A stretch of 64,000 nt of DNA from Mucor racemosus (lineage: Eukaryota > Mucoromycota > Mucoromycetes > Mucorales > Mucoraceae). Made by a program: the position numbers and the translations under genes. The notes beneath the pieces are model-generated. The model worked only from the letters and a program-made list of their open reading frames with translations. It was not told the DNA's origin and searched no databases. Positions 34,604 to 46,081 of the stretch are shown here, one piece after another (position 1 is the first letter of the stretch; each line of letters starts with the position of its first letter). The stretch spans positions 2,554,501 to 2,618,500 of the forward strand of contig JAPEHQ010000002.1 of the NCBI GenBank assembly GCA_027405735.1, given 5' to 3'.

Positions 34604-36964
34604 ATGGTGCAAGGTAAGCTAGAATAAGCTGAAATGGCGCGGGATTATATCTAACTGTCTTTTTATATATAGAAAATAAAGAGGTTTGCTTAAAATCAGG
34701 CTCTTGAATGCTAAACATAACTGATAAATTTATGGAAATAGACTTTAGAAAAGCAGATTCTTGAGCTTACAAAAGAGTTGGAAGCAAATAATAAGGATGA
34801 TAAAACTATAGCACAAATTCTTCTTAAAAGAGCACAAGTATATGAATTTTTGGATCAAATCAGCAAAGCAACAGAAGATGTACAAACTGCACTCAAACGC
34901 GATTCTCAAGTACAAGAAGAAGCCAAAGAGTTACTATTTCGGTTCAATACACACAAGCAACAGCAACCAGAATCAACTACAAATAATGAACAAGATCCTC
35001 GAGTTGCATCTTTTCAAAAACACTTATCAAATCTCGAGAGTACAGAAGATATAGCTAGTATTCGCCAATTTGTAAGCTCCAATGATTTCGTACTTGTTTT
35101 GACAGCTTGTGGTACACTCGATACTCCACCTCGTATCAAGAGCTTGTCTTTTATGATACTTACTCGACTTTTTAACCCTCAAGGCGATATTAAATCATAT
35201 CCCATGACTTTTATTATTGAACAATGCGCCGCATGCTTTTCCCATTGTATGGATCAAGGCAAAAACGAAACTAAATTACTAGCCTATCGTACCTTGACAG
35301 CCATTTTTCAAACTAGCATGACAGTAGGGTCTGCTATTTTGTGTCAAGAGGGAACTATTGAGGAAATGATGGATGTAGTAGAGTTTGAAACCGTACCTGT
35401 ACAATTAGCTATTACTGAAGTTTTGACTATTGCTTCATCAGATAAAAGTTGTCGCAAACAAATTCTTAAATATGCTACTGATTGGTTAGTTAAAATGGCT
35501 GGCCAGACCAAAACAGACCCTCAATTGAAAGCAGCTGCTGGTACTGCACTCACAAAGCTTCGTGCTCAATCTGATTTACCCAATGACGATGATACCTCTA
35601 CTTCAAATGTTACAGAAGCTACACCCACATTAGAAGACGCTATGCGTAAAATGAATCTCACCAATGATACACTAGTCAATTCACTCAAAGATATTATTAA
35701 ATCAAAATCATCCGATGCAACTTTGATATTGAATGCTGTAGAGGGATTAGCATACGCTTGTTTGAAACCTGATGTAAAAGAATCTTTAGGCGATGATGGA
35801 GAGTTTCTTAAATGCTTATCTACATTAACCATCAGTACTGCACGCCAGGACACTGCTAGCTCAAACCCATTGTTATTTGGTATTGGTACAATTTTGGCAA
35901 ATCTCACCATGTATCGACCTGTTATGGATGATCATCAAAAACAAATGAAGAAATTAAGGGATTTAGCTAATGCTAAACAAAGACAAGCTGCAGGAGCGCC
36001 AGCCAAGGAGGAAGAAAAGGAGGATTCCCGTGAAGATGACAAGGCAGTAGATGAGCGTATCAAGAAAGCCATCAAACAAGGAGCAGCAATGGCACTCATG
36101 GTTTTGTCTAAAAACAGCAGTGTCAATATCCGTGCTGTAGCCGCACAGACCTACCTCAATTTAGTAACACCACAACCCACACGAGGTCAATTATTACAGC
36201 AAGGCATTGTAAAAGGTTTACTCCCATTATCTCGCGATACCAACAGTGGAATTTTAGCCTCTCAGGCATTAGCAAAACTTGCCATCACTACAGATCCTCG
36301 CATTGCATTTGTTGGTGACACTATTTTAGATTTAGTTCGACCCTTTTTAGAATTATGTAAAGATACTTCCCAATTGCGTCAATTTGAGGGTTTGATGGCA
36401 TTGACAAATTTAGCTTCAGTGGATGACCGAGTACGTCAGTTGATTGAGCATGCAGAAGGAATGTCCGTTTTTGAGAATTTACAATTATCTAATAACGACA
36501 TGGTTCAACGTGCAGCTACAGAAATGGTTTGTAACATGACATTTTGTGATCCTGTGTTTGAGAGATACAGTGATCCATCAAAATCGCAAAATAGAATTCG
36601 TTTGCTCATGATTTTATCAGATCATGAAGATCCTGCAACTAGACGTGCTGCTTCTGGCGCTCTGGCAATTTTGGCAAATAGTCCTGGTACTTGTGAAATG
36701 ATATTAAAGGTTGATAAATGTTATGAAAGAATGGCTAGATGGCTTTCTTTGGAAGAAACTGTGGATGTGCAACATCGAGGAATTGAAGTAATGCGTTGTT
36801 TAGTTCAACATCAAGGAAAAAGTGTGGTAGATGAATTTGTTAAATTTGATGCAGATAAAACGTTGATGGCATTGGTGAAGCAATGTCAAGTGCAAGAAGT
36901 GCGTTCTGCTGCCATGGAAGTGTTAAAAATGTTTGTACAAAATGGTGTCCAGTTAAAAGCTTAA
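34604..36964 (+). CDS. UCS-domain myosin co-chaperone (UNC-45/She4/Cro1-like)
   Basis: UCS proteins bind myosin heads together with Hsp90 and support actomyosin function. Exon 1 (34604-34613, 10 nt) and exon 2 (34673-34683, 11 nt) are tiny. Exon 3 (34742-36964) carries nearly everything, so the protein starts MVQENKETLEKQILELTKEL and has about 748 residues. The N-terminus keeps one helical pair like the last TPR (ILLKRAQVYEFLDQISKATE). Armadillo repeats of the central and UCS regions fill the rest, for example NIRAVAAQTYLNL, EGLMALTNLAS and RAATEMVCNMTF. The latter block, with the surrounding RRAASGALAILA, is typical of the UCS myosin-binding groove. Reading from the first ATG of exon 3 alone would lose 20 residues. 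Confidence 0.9.
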
Positions 36965-37281
36965 TCAGTTTTTAATAAAACATGTACCGTATATCTATAT
37001 ATATGTCAAATAATACATTTACTAAATATTCAAAGATTTGTTTTTTCAAAATATATTCTAATTGTCATAAAAATTGATTATATGGTTTCGATTCTTACAA
37101 AATAGATGTGTATTGTGATTTTTTTTTATTAGTTTGTATAGGGGAGGGGGGAGTGTACATCCAAACTCGCACTGTTAAACTCAGTTTTTCATCGGAACTT
37201 GTACACTAGTTGTTTAATCAACAAACTTTGCCAAAATACTTCTCGTTCGTCTTTTTATATCTCCATAAAATATTCATCGTT
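36965..37281. other. Intergenic spacer
   Basis: This spacer lies between two plus-strand genes, with a G-rich stretch (37141-37154). It presumably holds the promoter of the F-box gene. Nothing else is seen. Confidence 0.6.
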
Positions 37282-39222
37282 ATGCCATCTGCTTGGGAAA
37301 GACTTCCTTTCGAAATCTTATCTTTTATATTTGAATACATTGATTGCATGGATCAAGATGTTGCGTCAAAAAATCAACTTTTCGAATGTCAACTCGTATG
37401 CAAAGGATGGAGCAAACCAGCTCAGGCAATTTTATATAAAGATATCAGTTTATTTACAAAAGGCTTGACCGAGTATGACACTGAAGAATGGAGAAGATTT
37501 GAACAATTTGTTTATACTATTAAAAATATAGCACCACATTTAGGAGTCTTTGTAAAGAAAATGACTATTAGAAGTTACTTTAATCTTTATAGAGGCTGTT
37601 TGCATACTCTTGAATATATACTCAAATCCTGTCCCAAGATTGAAGAGCTGTATACTGATAAATCATCAATCCAAGTAGTTTGGCCATATTTATTGACAGA
37701 ACAAGAAGATCGATTAAGGAACATCAAATCAATTTTGAAAGAAGATACCATTACTGATTCAACATTATATGGATTTGTGGCTGTCAAGTTGAAACAATCT
37801 TTAACGCATTTACAATTGGCTATAGACGTTATCGTTCAGCCTGCTCATCCTATGCAATGGTGTTATGATCATATAATAGATCGTCTGCATCAATTTGTTT
37901 CTTTAAAAAGCGTGCATTTTACTTTAGTCAAATTTCAGTCGTACCACTTTTTATGCCAGGTTATTGATAAATTTAGTCCTACTGTGAACAAACTTTCTTT
38001 TGCGTATTACATACCTTTTATGTCAGAGGAGCAAGAATTGGATGAGGAAGCAGTAAAAGCCATAAAATCCAATTATAGTGTGAAGGAAATCTACATGGAA
38101 ACTGCTATCTTTTTACATTCGATCAGTTACCTTGGAATTAAATTCAAGGGTTTGGATAAAATCGTAATAAAAAATGTGGTTTCATTTGGTTATTCTGAAG
38201 ATCAATGGTTTCAAGGATTGACAGAGTTGTGTTTATTGCTCAAAGAATATGAATTTGGCTTTAGCTTGGAAGACGAAGAGCGTATTATGCAGTGTTGTAT
38301 TGAATTGACATCGACAATGCCCTGTGATGATAGGCTCCTAGTAATTGAATATAATCTGAAAGACAGAGATAATGATCAAGACGATGCACCATGGGGTATT
38401 AAACTCAAGAAAGATTGCAATTCCTCTAAAATCGAAGTTAAAGTGCCAAAAGATGATGATGATGATTACTATTATCATACCAATTGGCTGCATGACTATT
38501 TTCCTAATCAAATACAACTGATAAACATTGAACGAATCAAGGAATTCTATACGGACGTGTGGGCTGCCGCTCAAGATCCATTGTCGGCAGAAAACTCAAC
38601 AGATTCAGTTAGACAATATATATTAAACAATTCATCAGATAAAAGAAGCTGGGCCATTTTGAACAAAGTTGTTTTATCTACCACATATACCTCAAACACA
38701 GTGATATCTCTTGGTGAAATGATACTTTGCGATATGTTGCAAAATCTGGAATACCAAAGATCAAATATCCAGCAATTAACACTTAAGAATTCAGTAATTT
38801 ATCACGGCATATTCCCTACTTTATCATCGCAATTGCCAACATTAGGCACTTTGATTATTGATGGTTGTAGAATATTGACAGAAGAACTTTATACATTAAA
38901 AATTTTCTTGCCATCGACTAAATTGAAAAGCTTAGGATTAGTATTAGTGAATACAGAAGATCTATGGAGAGATGTTTACCTTTGTAAGTCTATGTCTCGG
39001 ACTGGACTGTACACATTGAAAATTGAAACTGAAACAAAAACCTACTGGAGTCATAGAAGGGGAAATAAGAAATTACCACAATACGAGGGAAAACAAGACG
39101 TATCCAAAGGCACTCGGGACGATTTTCTTATTTGGATAAAATGTCAAGGACTGAAGGAAATTTCAATTATTGATGGCGTACGTCAAACACAACTTGATGA
39201 TTGTTATGAACAGTTGGAGTAA
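37282..39222 (+). CDS. F-box protein with leucine-rich-like C-terminus
   Basis: This single-exon gene encodes 646 residues from MPSAWERLPFEIL; an earlier in-frame ATG at 37210 adds 24 hydrophobic residues with no family support. The F-box spans about residues 3-55: WERLPFEILSFIFEYI, then FECQLVCKGWSKPAQAILYK. F-box proteins link Skp1-cullin ligases to substrates. The remainder has irregular Leu-rich helical and strand segments and several acidic, low-complexity stretches (DDDDDYYYH). Large lineage-specific F-box families of this type are common in Mucorales. The substrate is unknown. Confidence 0.82.
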   Translation: MPSAWERLPFEILSFIFEYIDCMDQDVASKNQLFECQLVCKGWSKPAQAILYKDISLFTKGLTEYDTEEWRRFEQFVYTIKNIAPHLGVFVKKMTIRSYFNLYRGCLHTLEYILKSCPKIEELYTDKSSIQVVWPYLLTEQEDRLRNIKSILKEDTITDSTLYGFVAVKLKQSLTHLQLAIDVIVQPAHPMQWCYDHIIDRLHQFVSLKSVHFTLVKFQSYHFLCQVIDKFSPTVNKLSFAYYIPFMSEEQELDEEAVKAIKSNYSVKEIYMETAIFLHSISYLGIKFKGLDKIVIKNVVSFGYSEDQWFQGLTELCLLLKEYEFGFSLEDEERIMQCCIELTSTMPCDDRLLVIEYNLKDRDNDQDDAPWGIKLKKDCNSSKIEVKVPKDDDDDYYYHTNWLHDYFPNQIQLINIERIKEFYTDVWAAAQDPLSAENSTDSVRQYILNNSSDKRSWAILNKVVLSTTYTSNTVISLGEMILCDMLQNLEYQRSNIQQLTLKNSVIYHGIFPTLSSQLPTLGTLIIDGCRILTEELYTLKIFLPSTKLKSLGLVLVNTEDLWRDVYLCKSMSRTGLYTLKIETETKTYWSHRRGNKKLPQYEGKQDVSKGTRDDFLIWIKCQGLKEISIIDGVRQTQLDDCYEQLE

Positions 39223-39599
39223 CATCAATGTGTATAATAGTGATCATGACTAAAAATAAAATGCATATAGCACAATACTGCTGTACATACATAGATTTTT
39301 ATCTTATATAAACATTGAAATTTCAGGTCGAATTCTCAAAATATTCTTTCCATGATAGCCCACACAAGATACTTAAAAATCACTTTTACAATACGGTTGT
39401 CTGAGTTTTCCTGTAGACGAACATATTTCTGTTACCCTTTGTAAAGATGCTTAACATGGATTTTTGGGACAATATACAGGATTTAAGTCTTAATTGGTAC
39501 GGTTGATAAACTTTTGGTACAAAGTGAATTTTTATTTTGGATGAAATACGTAAGAAAAGATAACATATAGTGGTAACATTTATCTTAAGCCTAGTTTTT

Positions 39600-39945
39600 T
39601 TACTAATGCATCTATCCCAGAAGGTCTCAGCATGTCTAACACAACCTTGGCAGTCCTGAACAGTAACTGATCCGTAAGATGCAGGAAGGCGAGATGTCAA
39701 AGTATCTGCTTTATCAAGTGGGTTTCTCTTGATGTTGCTCTTTATTTTTGACTAGCATTCTTCGATCGAACTCAAAAAAGGAGAGTAAGGGGGAATGAAC
39801 AAAGGTTTATACCTTCTCTTATTAATAGCATCAATAACAAATGCAGAATGGTGAACTTTGCAGTTATTCATTACTATAAAAACCCTTTTTTGTCGCCCTA
39901 TCAAGTGTGTCCATTAAATGAACTGCCATGTTGTAATCACAGATA
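39600..39945 (-). pseudogene. Decayed Tc1/mariner-type transposase fragment
   Basis: On the minus strand, frames read NMAVHLMDTL, then after a frameshift MNNCKVHHSAFVIDAINK, KPLFIPPYSPFLSSIEEC, SKIKSN and DCQGCVRHAETFWDRC. This is the C-terminal half of the DDE catalytic domain of fungal Tc1-like transposases. The second catalytic Asp is replaced (MNN where MDN is usual), and the Trp after EEC is a TAG stop. The N-terminal half is missing. The copy is inactive. Confidence 0.85.
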
Positions 39946-40237
39946 TACACTCACTATCTATACTACAATCATACAAGCGACTTCATTATTCTGAATCTAA
40001 CAGATATGATTTAGACACAACAATTAATAAGCAATCGAAGAAGATAACATCTACCGATGTTCCCGAAAGGATAAATATATAACCAAAGTCTACAATTGGA
40101 TGCTGCATATGAGCACATCAAGAATATTCTATTCTAGATAACAAATTAGAACAGTATTACCTATAGATTGATCCCAGTAATACCTTGCTTGATTAATTTT
40201 TTTTTAGTAATTTCCTGCTTGGCGCTCGACAAAAACA

Positions 40238-40690
40238 TTGAAAGCTTGCTTGTATGCTTGCTCGAATTACTTCAAATAGAAATAGGCTTGCTTGCATGTA
40301 TGTAAACCTGCTTGCTTGCTTGCTTTCAAATCAAGTAAGCAAGCATGTAACGTAGGGAAAATTTATTCAATTTACGTAATTTTCACTAAAAATGTCAAAA
40401 TGCATCACATTTTGAGCAAGGATTACACTGAAAATATATAGCGCCATGCTTGCGCTTGCACTCAGGTTTGCTCGCTCGCTTATATGCTCGTGCTCGACTT
40501 GCTTGACTTTTTGAAAATAGATAATGCTTGATCTATGCTGGCTTCCTTGCTTTCAAAACTGAGAATGCTCGATATACAACTGCTCGACGAGCCCTTGCTT
40601 AGGCTTGGGCTTGCTTGAGTAACTTTTAAATGTTTAGACTCGGCAAATGCTTGCTGAAATTGCTTGCGCTCGTTTGGGCTCGGTCATTTT
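40238..40690 (+). repeat. GCTTGC/GCTCG motif array, left outer arm of P3
   Basis: Dozens of GCTTGC, GCTCG and related hexamers recur irregularly with AT-rich spacers. The mirrored array lies at about 42880-43332. Motif spacing is not constant, so this is a motif-dense region and not a strict tandem satellite. It could be a set of binding sites for a mobility protein. Confidence 0.75.
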
Positions 40691-42879
40691 GAAAGCGCTA
40701 GTTTTGGTAAAACAGTAATGTGCGTAGATAGTAGAAAGTGATAATTATACAAGGAATGCTATCCCAGGTTAGTTAGCTCATTTTTACAATAAGAATTACA
40801 ATGCAACTCAAAAGGTTTATTATTATCTTAAAAGTTACGGTAATAACCTGTGCTCGTAACACAGAATTTGGAATGGGGGTATGCACATTATTTTTTTCGA
40901 GCAAAACCGAGGATATTCGTTTGTACACATTTTTGATGACATCTCCACGAAAAATCAATATTTTGAAGAAATTTAAATTGGGACCTAGAGAGCTCAACCA
41001 GGTTGATGATATGAATATAAAAAAATTCTGCACAATTTAACGAATATTTTGGAATCTATTACGAAAATGTCAAAAAAATGAAATAGAAAAAAAGATGCCC
41101 AGAGTTTTTTCAAACTCAGATATGTTAAAGAGAATTTTAAAACAAGTAAGTTTTATTATAAAAAAGTCTTTGGGTGTCTTAATTTTTTGCAGAGATATTA
41201 AGGCTCAAAGTTTCAATTTTTCATACTGTATTTAAGCTGTAAAAACCAAAGTTGGAAGAAAAAATTATCGGTTTTTCCGAATTTATTCGACAGATGCTAT
41301 AGCGATGGCCTGTAGACAATTAATTGTTATTTGTAGCCCTTAAAAATATGTATTGAATCAAGCTAATTTCAATAAGAGGTTTTTACTATTTTGTTAAGAA
41401 AATCGCTCAAAATCGCGATTTTTAGATGGGGGTTGGGGTCAAAAAACAAGAGTACACCTTCAAATCTTCACTACTCCTTGAAAAATTAATTTTTTTGAAA
41501 AAACTAAAAACAGATCTATATATATTGCTGCTCGCAATTATTTTTATGGAACTGACATTTTGTTTGATAACTTACTGGAAAATGATATTAATAATTTATA
41601 CGTTTTTGGTGTGTTTTATGGGGTAAATCCTTAGAATTTTTATTTTGGCTCTATTTGTATCTAACAAATAATATACCTATAATATAGACAAAAACTTTTA
41701 TTATAATTGCAAGTAATGTTTACTTAATAAAATCAATAGGTATGCTTGTTTTTCTGATATTCCTATAATTTTTTGAACGGCTATATCTCCGCAAAAAAAA
41801 TAGATAAAAATATCAGAAAAACAAGCATACCTATTGATTTTATTAAGTAAACATTACTTGCAATTATAATAAAAGTTTTTGTCTATATTATAGGTATATT
41901 ATTTGTTAGATACAAATAGAGCCAAAATAAAAATTCTAAGGATTTACCCCATAAAACACACCAAAAACGTATAAATTATTAATATCATTTTCCAGTAAGT
42001 TATCAAACAAAATGTCAGTTCCATAAAAATAATTGCGAGCAGCAATATATATAGATCTGTTTTTAGTTTTTTCAAAAAAATTAATTTTTCAAGGAGTAGT
42101 GAAGATTTGAAGGTGTACTCTTGTTTTTTGACCCCAACCCCCATCTAAAAATCGCGATTTTGAGCGATTTTCTTAACAAAATAGTAAAAACCTCTTATTG
42201 AAATTAGCTTGATTCAATACATATTTTTAAGGGCTACAAATAACAATTAATTGTCTACAGGCCATCGCTATAGCATCTGTCGAATAAATTCGGAAAAACC
42301 GATAATTTTTTCTTCCAACTTTGGTTTTTACAGCTTAAATACAGTATGAAAAATTGAAACTTTGAGCCTTAATATCTCTGCAAAAAATTAAGACACCCAA
42401 AGACTTTTTTATAATAAAACTTACTTGTTTTAAAATTCTCTTTAACATATCTGAGTTTGAAAAAACTCTGGGCATCTTTTTTTCTATTTCATTTTTTTGA
42501 CATTTTCGTAATAGATTCCAAAATATTCGTTAAATTGTGCAGAATTTTTTTATATTCATATCATCAACCTGGTTGAGCTCTCTAGGTCCCAATTTAAATT
42601 TCTTCAAAATATTGATTTTTCGTGGAGATGTCATCAAAAATGTGTACAAACGAATATCCTCGGTTTTGCTCGAAAAAAATAATGTGCATACCCCCATTCC
42701 AAATTCTGTGTTACGAGCACAGGTTATTACCGTAACTTTTAAGATAATAATAAACCTTTTGAGTTGCATTGTAATTCTTATTGTAAAAATGAGCTAACTA
42801 ACCTGGGATAGCATTCCTTGTATAATTATCACTTTCTACTATCTACGCACATTACTGTTTTACCAAAACTAGCGCTTTC

Positions 42880-43332
42880 AAAATGACCGAGCCCAAACGA
42901 GCGCAAGCAATTTCAGCAAGCATTTGCCGAGTCTAAACATTTAAAAGTTACTCAAGTAAGCCCAAGCCTAAGCAAGGGCTCGTCGAGCAGTTGTATATCG
43001 AGCATTCTCAGTTTTGAAAGCAAGAAAGCCAGCATAGATCAAACATTATCTAATTTTCAAAAAGTCAAGCAAGTCGAGCACGAGCATATAAGCAAGCGAG
43101 CAAACCTGAGTGCAAGCGCAAGCATAGTGCTATATATATTCAGCGTGATATTGGTTCAAAGCGTGCTAAATTTTGAAACTTTTAAAGCTAAAATTGCGTA
43201 AATTGAATAAAATTTCCCTGTGTTACATGCTTGCTTACTTGATTTGAAAGCAGGAAAGCAAGCAGATTTACATGCAAGCAAGCCTATTTTAATTTAAAGC
43301 ATTTCGAGCAAGCATACAAGCAAGCTTTCAAT
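42880..43332 (-). repeat. GCTTGC/GCTCG motif array, right outer arm of P3
   Basis: This is the mirror of the left array. It is near-identical close to the inner arm and increasingly different outward. A further burst of GCTCGC and GCTTGC lies just outside, at about 43380-43470. Confidence 0.75.
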
Positions 43333-43405
43333 GTTTTCGTCGAGCGCCAAGCAGGAAATTGCTAAAAAAATTTAATGAAGCAAGCCAAAGCAAGTAATAA
43401 CCTGA

Positions 43406-44079
43406 AAAAAGCGCAATTCAAGCGAGCCCGAATATGAGGCTCGCTCGCTTGCTTATGCTCGCACAGCTCGATTGCGATCGCTATTTGGTTTTATAAATAT
43501 TTTCAAAAAAAACTGGAATGCCCCATACAAAAGAGTTTGAACAAGTACGCGCTTTTATTTCCTAATTTCCACAGTGACTCAGGGAGATTAAACTTTTTGT
43601 AATCCTATAGTTCAACACTAGAAGTAGTTACCATTGCAACAGGAGCTCATTTTAATCCATATTATTCAGCGAGAGCTCGCGCGCTTACTGGTCTTGATAG
43701 GAGGGGTACAGAGCAGGTAAATGACTTATTCAAATTTACTGAATGCATAATGACCTATGAAAACTGATATCTGAAATACTTGTAGCACCTATTTATTTCT
43801 ATTATATACAATACATGCAGCGTGTATAATGGCAGCTTATTTGGATTAGTATTCATTGAGATCGTATTTAATTTTTTTTTCATAAAAATGCGCGGCAAGC
43901 TATATATGTGCTTTTTAGCCATGGTTTTCTCAATGCACAGTAGATTGTGGATGGAAGCTGCCTTTTGAGGTAAGCGTGTCAAAGAGATGTACATATATTA
44001 TTATGTAAAAGTGAAAGTTATTAGGTTCGAAGTTCAATCAGATAAGGTTTTTGCTGTCAGTTTTTTACAGTTATAAAAA
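43406..44079. other. Gene-free interval
   Basis: A block at about 43475-43530 (TTTTATAAATATTTTCAAA...CCCCATAC) resembles 59970-60030, so it is part of another dispersed repeat. No gene is seen; the open frame at 43755-43994 has no family resemblance. Confidence 0.5.
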
Positions 44080-45425
44080 GTAGGTTTCAGATGGTTTTCA
44101 AATGGTCTTTGTATGCTTTCGCCCGATATTGAGTGGAATTACGTAAAATCTTTAAAGAATATGTATCTTACTTCTACGGGCCATTAATATCTGTCTGAAA
44201 ATAGAAATATATAAGTGCGGTGTCGTAACATTGACCAAAGTTGACCTAAAATTGCTTGTAAAAAATTGGGAACTTAAATGAAAGCGTTGATTTTTTGCAT
44301 TCACAAGATAGATTCAATTCCAAGCTACCCTGAATTTTGGTTTCAGCAAAAAATATTGATTTTTCATCAAGATAATCAAAATAATAGTTCATATTAAAGC
44401 TTAAAACCTATGATGACTGAGTTCCAAAATTTATTTGTGAAATTGACCAGAAATGATTCAAAAAACAAAATTGTTTACTATCTCATGAATTGCAAAGTAA
44501 GTAGATCTACTGTATTAAATGGTTTCTGTACAGTTTTGGATTTTGTATCCACCAAAATAAAATTCAAACTAATGTTTCTCATTAAATTTTGCGTAAAATG
44601 CAATTAAAACTTTAGAGGTTTTCTGAAGATACACATCACTTTTTATAACCATATTTAAGATATAAGTAATTGAGATAATGCGCAAAAAAATTATCTATAG
44701 ACTGAGCCATTGATAAGCTTTTTAACTGTATTTTTTGTAGAGAAAGCACAATTTTCGTCAAAAAATGTTTTGAATTCAGAATTTGGGACGAGGGTATACA
44801 AGGAAAAAATTGAAGCTAGTAACAAAAGTATCTTTTTGCACATATTTTTGAGGATTTCTCCACGAAAAATCAATATTTTGAAAAAAATTAAAATGAGTCG
44901 GAGAGAGTTCAACGAGGTTAGTGATATGAATGTAAAAAAAAGCACTGCTCAATTTAACGAATATTTTGAAATCTATTACAGAAATATCGAAAAAATGAAA
45001 AAAATAAAAGCGCCCAAAATTTCTTCATACCAAAATATATTATAGAGTACTTCAAATCAAGTAAGTTTTATTATTAAAAAATGATAGTATAGCTTAATTT
45101 CTCGCAGAGATATGAGGCCCCAAAGTTTTAATTTTTAGCAGTGAAATACGAGTAAAAATCTGAAACATTAGCAGTGAAAAATTTATACCAACTGCAAAAG
45201 ATAGGATATTTCCGGATACTCATTTTTGGATGAAACTTGAACATCTCAAGTACATTAACGTATAATTTTTTCTTGGAGTTATTAATGAAAAAAAAAGTTG
45301 GGCAGGAATGAAAAGTGGGACCCAATTTCAAGGAAAAAGCAGTGAATTTTACCTGTTTTTGAGTCTTTCGTGAGATATAAAATAAATTTAGGAATAGGTA
45401 GCATAATGCGACCAATTCATATATA
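44080..45425 (+). repeat. Single subfamily B copy
   Basis: This region is collinear with the P2 arms in the P2 right-arm orientation: a LIxKLxL-type segment near 44230, the block at 44400-44600, the peptide block at 44850-45000 and the intron-like segment (45061-45107). It diverges from the P2 arms throughout but has a longer open frame (44710-45045, 111 residues) than the other copies. There is no inverted partner next to it. Confidence 0.78.
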
Positions 45426-46081
45426 TTTAGAAGTGATTAATATATACCCTGAAAAGTGTCCAGTATGAAGCTAGGTATTAAAAAAAGTGATGCGCTTCGA
45501 TTTTGAAGGTTGAAAATTATGAGAATTGAATTTGGAAATTCAAATTCTACTTGAGAATGGGTACTTACAAAAAAATATCAAAATCCATTTTAATTTATGG
45601 GTTGTAATGTTTTTCAAGGTATAATTATTCAGAGCAGCAAAAGCATCACACAAATCAACGTTTTGTCAATTGTAGAGTGTAATAAAATAAAGCAATATGT
45701 AATTTATAAAGTGAATATTTGCTCCCCCCCAAAAGGGCGAGAGTTACGTCTATAGCTTTCTTGTAGATTTCGACATGTTAAAGCGAATCATGCCTTACAT
45801 ATACACGTACATTGGAAAAATACCTTCAAATTATTTTGGAGTATTTCAATACTATCAATCAATATTTGAAGTTTTTTAATAATTTTATTATGTGTATTGA
45901 AATGCTTTTATCAATGAAAAAAAAGGGGGGAGGGGGCGGACAATTCAGCAACATGTGCACATGCATGCTTTTGAGAAAGATAACTATTAGTTTGAATTAA
46001 GTGAAAAATGCTACTATGAATAACACATACAGAATATATAATTTTAAGAAGGATCATAATAAATGAATAAATATATAAATT
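45426..46081. other. Gene-free spacer with repeat debris
   Basis: Around 45575-45620 a short block resembles 3845-3905 of P1. G-rich runs lie near 45728-45740 and 45921-45937. This is the 3' flank of the transportin gene. No exon is seen. Confidence 0.5.

Larger units (their letters stand above)
40170..43405. mobile_element. Giant fold-back element P3 (subfamily A) with GCTTGC-rich outer arms
   Basis: The inverted repeat is centred at 41785 (x + y = 43570). The inner arms are about 40700-41761 and 41809-42870, with a 47-bp spacer at 41762-41808. They appear identical where compared; frames 40801-41040 and 41426-41626 have exact mirrors. The inner arm is the same unit as P1, but the P1 centre (roughly 3700-4470) is missing here. 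The outer arms (about 40170-40700 and 42870-43405) are rich in GCTTGC/GCAAGC and CTCGA motifs and diverge outward; the segment near 40370-40440 differs strongly from its partner. No transposase frame was found. Long inverted repeats made partly of short motif arrays recall FB/TU-type fold-back transposons. Confidence 0.87.

Noticed and set aside
40238..40690. CRISPR-like array.
   Set aside because: Motifs are short and irregularly spaced, without constant repeat length or unique spacers, and the genome is eukaryotic.
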